6,338 nt of DNA from Acidobacteriota bacterium (GTDB lineage Bacteria; Acidobacteriota; Terriglobia; Terriglobales; Acidobacteriaceae): NCBI GenBank assembly GCA_021805955.1, contig JAJZDO010000911.1, positions 1 through 6,338 of the forward strand. The letters run 5' to 3'. Shown here piece by piece: positions 4,146-6,338 of the stretch (positions within the stretch are counted from its first letter, which is position 1; the number at the start of each line of letters is the position of its first letter). The notes beneath the pieces are model-generated. The model did no database searches and had not been told where the DNA came from. It saw nothing but the letters and a program-made list of their open reading frames with translations. Made by a program: the position numbers and the translations under genes.

Positions 4146-6299
4146 CTAGCCTTCCTCCTCGACCGTTGTAGACTGATTTGTCTTTGCCGCGGCAATGATC
4201 TTTTCCTGCGTTTGCGGCAGAACAAAGTCGTAGTGGTCCATCTCCATGTGAAAACTTCCTTGGCCCTGCGTCATCGCCGTCAGATCGGCGCCGTAGGTCA
4301 GCATGTCCGCCATCGGTACTTCCGCCTGGATGATTGTCTGCCCAGGCACGGAACTGGGTTCCATTCCGAGAACACGCCCATGTCGTCCCGGCAGGTCCCC
4401 CATCACAGTTCCGGCAAATGAGTCGGGCGTGTGAATGCTGACGCGCATCACCGGCTCCAGCAACGCCGGACGCGCCCGTTCCATGCAGTCGCGGAAGGCC
4501 AGCCGCCCAGCGATGCGGAAACTCATCTCATTCGAATCCACTTCGTGATACGAGCCATCGAAAACCGTCACGCGAAAATCCACCATGGGATGGCCCGCGA
4601 GATATCCCCGATCGGCCGCCTCCCGCACGCCTTTTTCAATCGCCGGAACATAGTTGCGCGGGATCGCTCCGCCGAAAATATCATTCACAAACTCGAAGCC
4701 TCCGCCGCGCGGCAATGGCTCAATGCGAATCTTGCAATCGCCGAATTGCCCATGCCCTCCCGACTGTTTCTTGTGCCGCCCATGGCCCTCGGCCTGCGCG
4801 CGAATCGTCTCTCGATACGGCACCTTGGGAGCTTTCAGCGTGACTTCCGTGTGGTACCGGCGACGCAGCTTCGACACCACCACTTCAATATGTTGCTGGC
4901 CCGTCCCGGCAATCAGAAATTCATTCGTCTGCGGGTCGCGGAAAAAACGGATCAGCGTATCTTCTTCCATAATGCGGTGCAGGGCATTGGCCAGCTTGTC
5001 CTCATCCGCCCGGGTACGCGGTTCAATGGCAAACGCAATTGCCGGCTCCGGGTTCTGCACCTGCTCGTACAAGATGGCGTGCCGGCTGTCCCCCAGCGTG
5101 TCGCCGGTGTGCGTGCTCCGCAATTTGGCCACCGCGCCCAGATCGCCCGCGTGCAACTCCGGCACAGCCACGGGCTTTTTCCCTTGCATGATGGCAAGGT
5201 GTGCCAGCTTTTCCTGCGCCTGCTGTTTGTAGTTGAACACCGAATCGTTGTCGTGGGCGCATCCGGAAAAAACCTTAAAGAATGAAATTTGTCCGGTGAA
5301 TGGATCGGAGATGGTTTTGAAGACGAACAGTGACAGCGGCCCGTTGTCGATGATCGGCTGGCCTTCTTTTCCCGACGCCGTCTCCGCAACTCCGCTCCCA
5401 TTTTCCGGCTTCCCGCTCTTCGCGGCCAACGAGGTCGCCGGGACCGGCGCGCGTTCCACCGGCGCGGGCGCATAGACGCGGAAAAATTCCAGCAAACGAT
5501 CGGTTCCAATGTTGTTCAGCCCGGAAGAAAACATCACCGGGAAAATACGATCCTCCCGGATCGCTTCATGCAGCGCAGTTACCAGGTGTTCTTCGCTCAA
5601 TGTGCCTGCATTGAAAAACTCCTCCAGCAATTCATCCTTCCCCTCCGCTACCAGTTCCACCAGCGCTTCATGCGCCGCTTGCGCCTGCTCCAGCAGGTCC
5701 TTTGGAATTGCGATGGATTGACCGCGTCCCTTGGAATCGCGGCGATACTCATAGGCCTGCATCGCGATCAGGTCGACGATGCCGGAGAACGACGCTCCCG
5801 CTCCAATCGGCAGCGCGACCGCTGTCACGGTGCGTCCGAAACTGGCGCGCAGGCTTTCCATCACCGCGTCGGGTTTCGCGCGCTCGCGATCCATTCCATT
5901 GACGACCAGGATGCGCGGCAGCTTGAATTCCTCCGCGTAATCCCACACCCGTTGCGTCATCGGTTGCGGTCCTTCGACTGCATCGACCACCACGGCGACC
6001 GCTTCGACCGGCAGCATCGCCGCCCGCGCCTCCGGCACAAACATGTTGAAGCCGGGAGTATCGATCAGATTGATCTTCACTCCGCTCCACTCGCAGAATG
6101 CAACAGCGTTGGCAAGCGTCACGCGTCGCGCAACTTCCTCTTCGTCGTATGCTGTGACCGCAGTCCCGTCCTCGACGCTGCCCATGGTTGGAATTGTGCC
6201 GGCTGCCGCCAGCAACGCTTCAATCAGTGTGGTTTTTCCGCAGTGCGAATGGCCGACGAAGGCCAGATTGCGAATCTCGTTGCCCAGGTACGTCTTCAT
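4146..6299 (-). CDS. fusA2: Elongation factor G-like GTPase (EF-G2 type paralogue), complete
   Basis: 717 residues, near the ~700 of EF-G. Domain I: P-loop GHSHCGKTT (16-24), switch I RRVTL (58-62), DTPGF (80-84), NGMD (134-137), SSGLNNIG (258-265). Then a low-complexity Ala/Pro/Gly linker (about 279-318); domain II from NGPLSLFVFKTISDPFTGQISFFKVFSG split around 319-346; domain III with IAGTGQQHIEVVVSKL (463-478); domain IV with KQSGGHGQFGDCKI (511-524), GGAIPRNYVPAIEKG (543-557); domain V from about 612 with PGRHGRVLGME (637-647). EF-G translocates mRNA-tRNA on the ribosome. This copy differs from canonical factors: the catalytic His after DTPG is Phe, NKxD is NGMD, and RGITI is RRVTL, as expected of the EF-G-like second paralogues, whose role is less defined. 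The start is fixed by GGAGG 6 nt upstream. It runs convergently to the left-hand genes. Confidence 0.93.
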   Translation of the reverse strand: MKTYLGNEIRNLAFVGHSHCGKTTLIEALLAAAGTIPTMGSVEDGTAVTAYDEEEVARRVTLANAVAFCEWSGVKINLIDTPGFNMFVPEARAAMLPVEAVAVVVDAVEGPQPMTQRVWDYAEEFKLPRILVVNGMDRERAKPDAVMESLRASFGRTVTAVALPIGAGASFSGIVDLIAMQAYEYRRDSKGRGQSIAIPKDLLEQAQAAHEALVELVAEGKDELLEEFFNAGTLSEEHLVTALHEAIREDRIFPVMFSSGLNNIGTDRLLEFFRVYAPAPVERAPVPATSLAAKSGKPENGSGVAETASGKEGQPIIDNGPLSLFVFKTISDPFTGQISFFKVFSGCAHDNDSVFNYKQQAQEKLAHLAIMQGKKPVAVPELHAGDLGAVAKLRSTHTGDTLGDSRHAILYEQVQNPEPAIAFAIEPRTRADEDKLANALHRIMEEDTLIRFFRDPQTNEFLIAGTGQQHIEVVVSKLRRRYHTEVTLKAPKVPYRETIRAQAEGHGRHKKQSGGHGQFGDCKIRIEPLPRGGGFEFVNDIFGGAIPRNYVPAIEKGVREAADRGYLAGHPMVDFRVTVFDGSYHEVDSNEMSFRIAGRLAFRDCMERARPALLEPVMRVSIHTPDSFAGTVMGDLPGRHGRVLGMEPSSVPGQTIIQAEVPMADMLTYGADLTAMTQGQGSFHMEMDHYDFVLPQTQEKIIAAAKTNQSTTVEEEG

Positions 6300-6305
6300 G
6301 CCAGT

Positions 6306-6310
6306 CCTCC
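6306..6310 (-). promoter_or_regulatory. Shine-Dalgarno of the EF-G-like gene
   Basis: GGAGG on the minus strand, 6 nt before the ATG at 6299-6297. It confirms the start, which also matches the normal distance (about 15 residues) from the N-terminus to the EF-G P-loop. The promoter lies beyond the window. Confidence 0.8.
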
Positions 6311-6338
6311 AGGAATTTCAACGTTGGAGAAGGAAGCG

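Noticed and set aside
4431..5285. Long plus-strand open frame of 284 codons
   Set aside because: It lies wholly antisense to the EF-G-like gene, which has unmistakable family motifs; it is a G+C-driven shadow with no recognisable protein content.
1..6338. tRNA, rRNA, CRISPR array or replication origin
   Set aside because: No cloverleaf-like segment, regularly spaced repeats or DnaA-box cluster was seen on reading both strands.

Overview
The window looks like a junction between an accessory (defence-type) segment and a more conserved housekeeping-type locus on a bacterial chromosome. The organism cannot be named securely. The moderately high G+C, the EF-G-like second elongation factor and the dispersed palindromic repeats built on CCCTGAGCGAAGTCGAAGGG and CATTCTGAGCGAGCG would suit a soil or environmental bacterium such as an Acidobacteriota member. 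That is inference only.

Left part (1-2142, + strand): the window opens inside a large gene, the C-terminal half of a type III restriction-type Res protein (helicase-nuclease). It ends in a clear PD-(D/E)xK nuclease signature (FYPDF...VVEYKG). It is followed 42 bp later by an unrecognised 243-aa protein with its own Shine-Dalgarno, very probably in the same transcript. No methyltransferase (Mod) gene is visible in the window; it could lie upstream.

Middle (2143-2945, + strand): a compact HigBA-type toxin-antitoxin operon in toxin-first order. A perfect 7-bp inverted repeat (TATGCCA-TAAT-TGGCATA) lies exactly between a plausible -35 and -10, so an autoregulatory operator is likely. The toxin ATG is so close to the predicted transcription start that it may be leaderless, whereas the antitoxin has a strong AGGAG. 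This fits the usual need for antitoxin excess.

Right-middle (2946-4145): about 1.2 kb with little coding content. It holds a hairpin that may end the toxin-antitoxin transcript, a minus-strand remnant of an IS630-family transposase that keeps the N-terminal helix-turn-helix half but lacks the DDE catalytic half, two units of dispersed palindromic repeat, and a 9-bp inverted repeat just past the stop of the elongation-factor gene. This looks like a decayed insertion hot spot at the edge of the accessory segment.

Right part (4146-6299, - strand): a complete 717-aa EF-G-like GTPase (second EF-G paralogue type). All EF-G domains are recognisable, but several G motifs are non-canonical, including loss of the catalytic His after DTPG and NGMD in place of NKxD. 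No tRNA, rRNA or CRISPR array was seen. I did not find a convincing entirely new system. The best lead is the unrecognised gene coupled to the Res protein.
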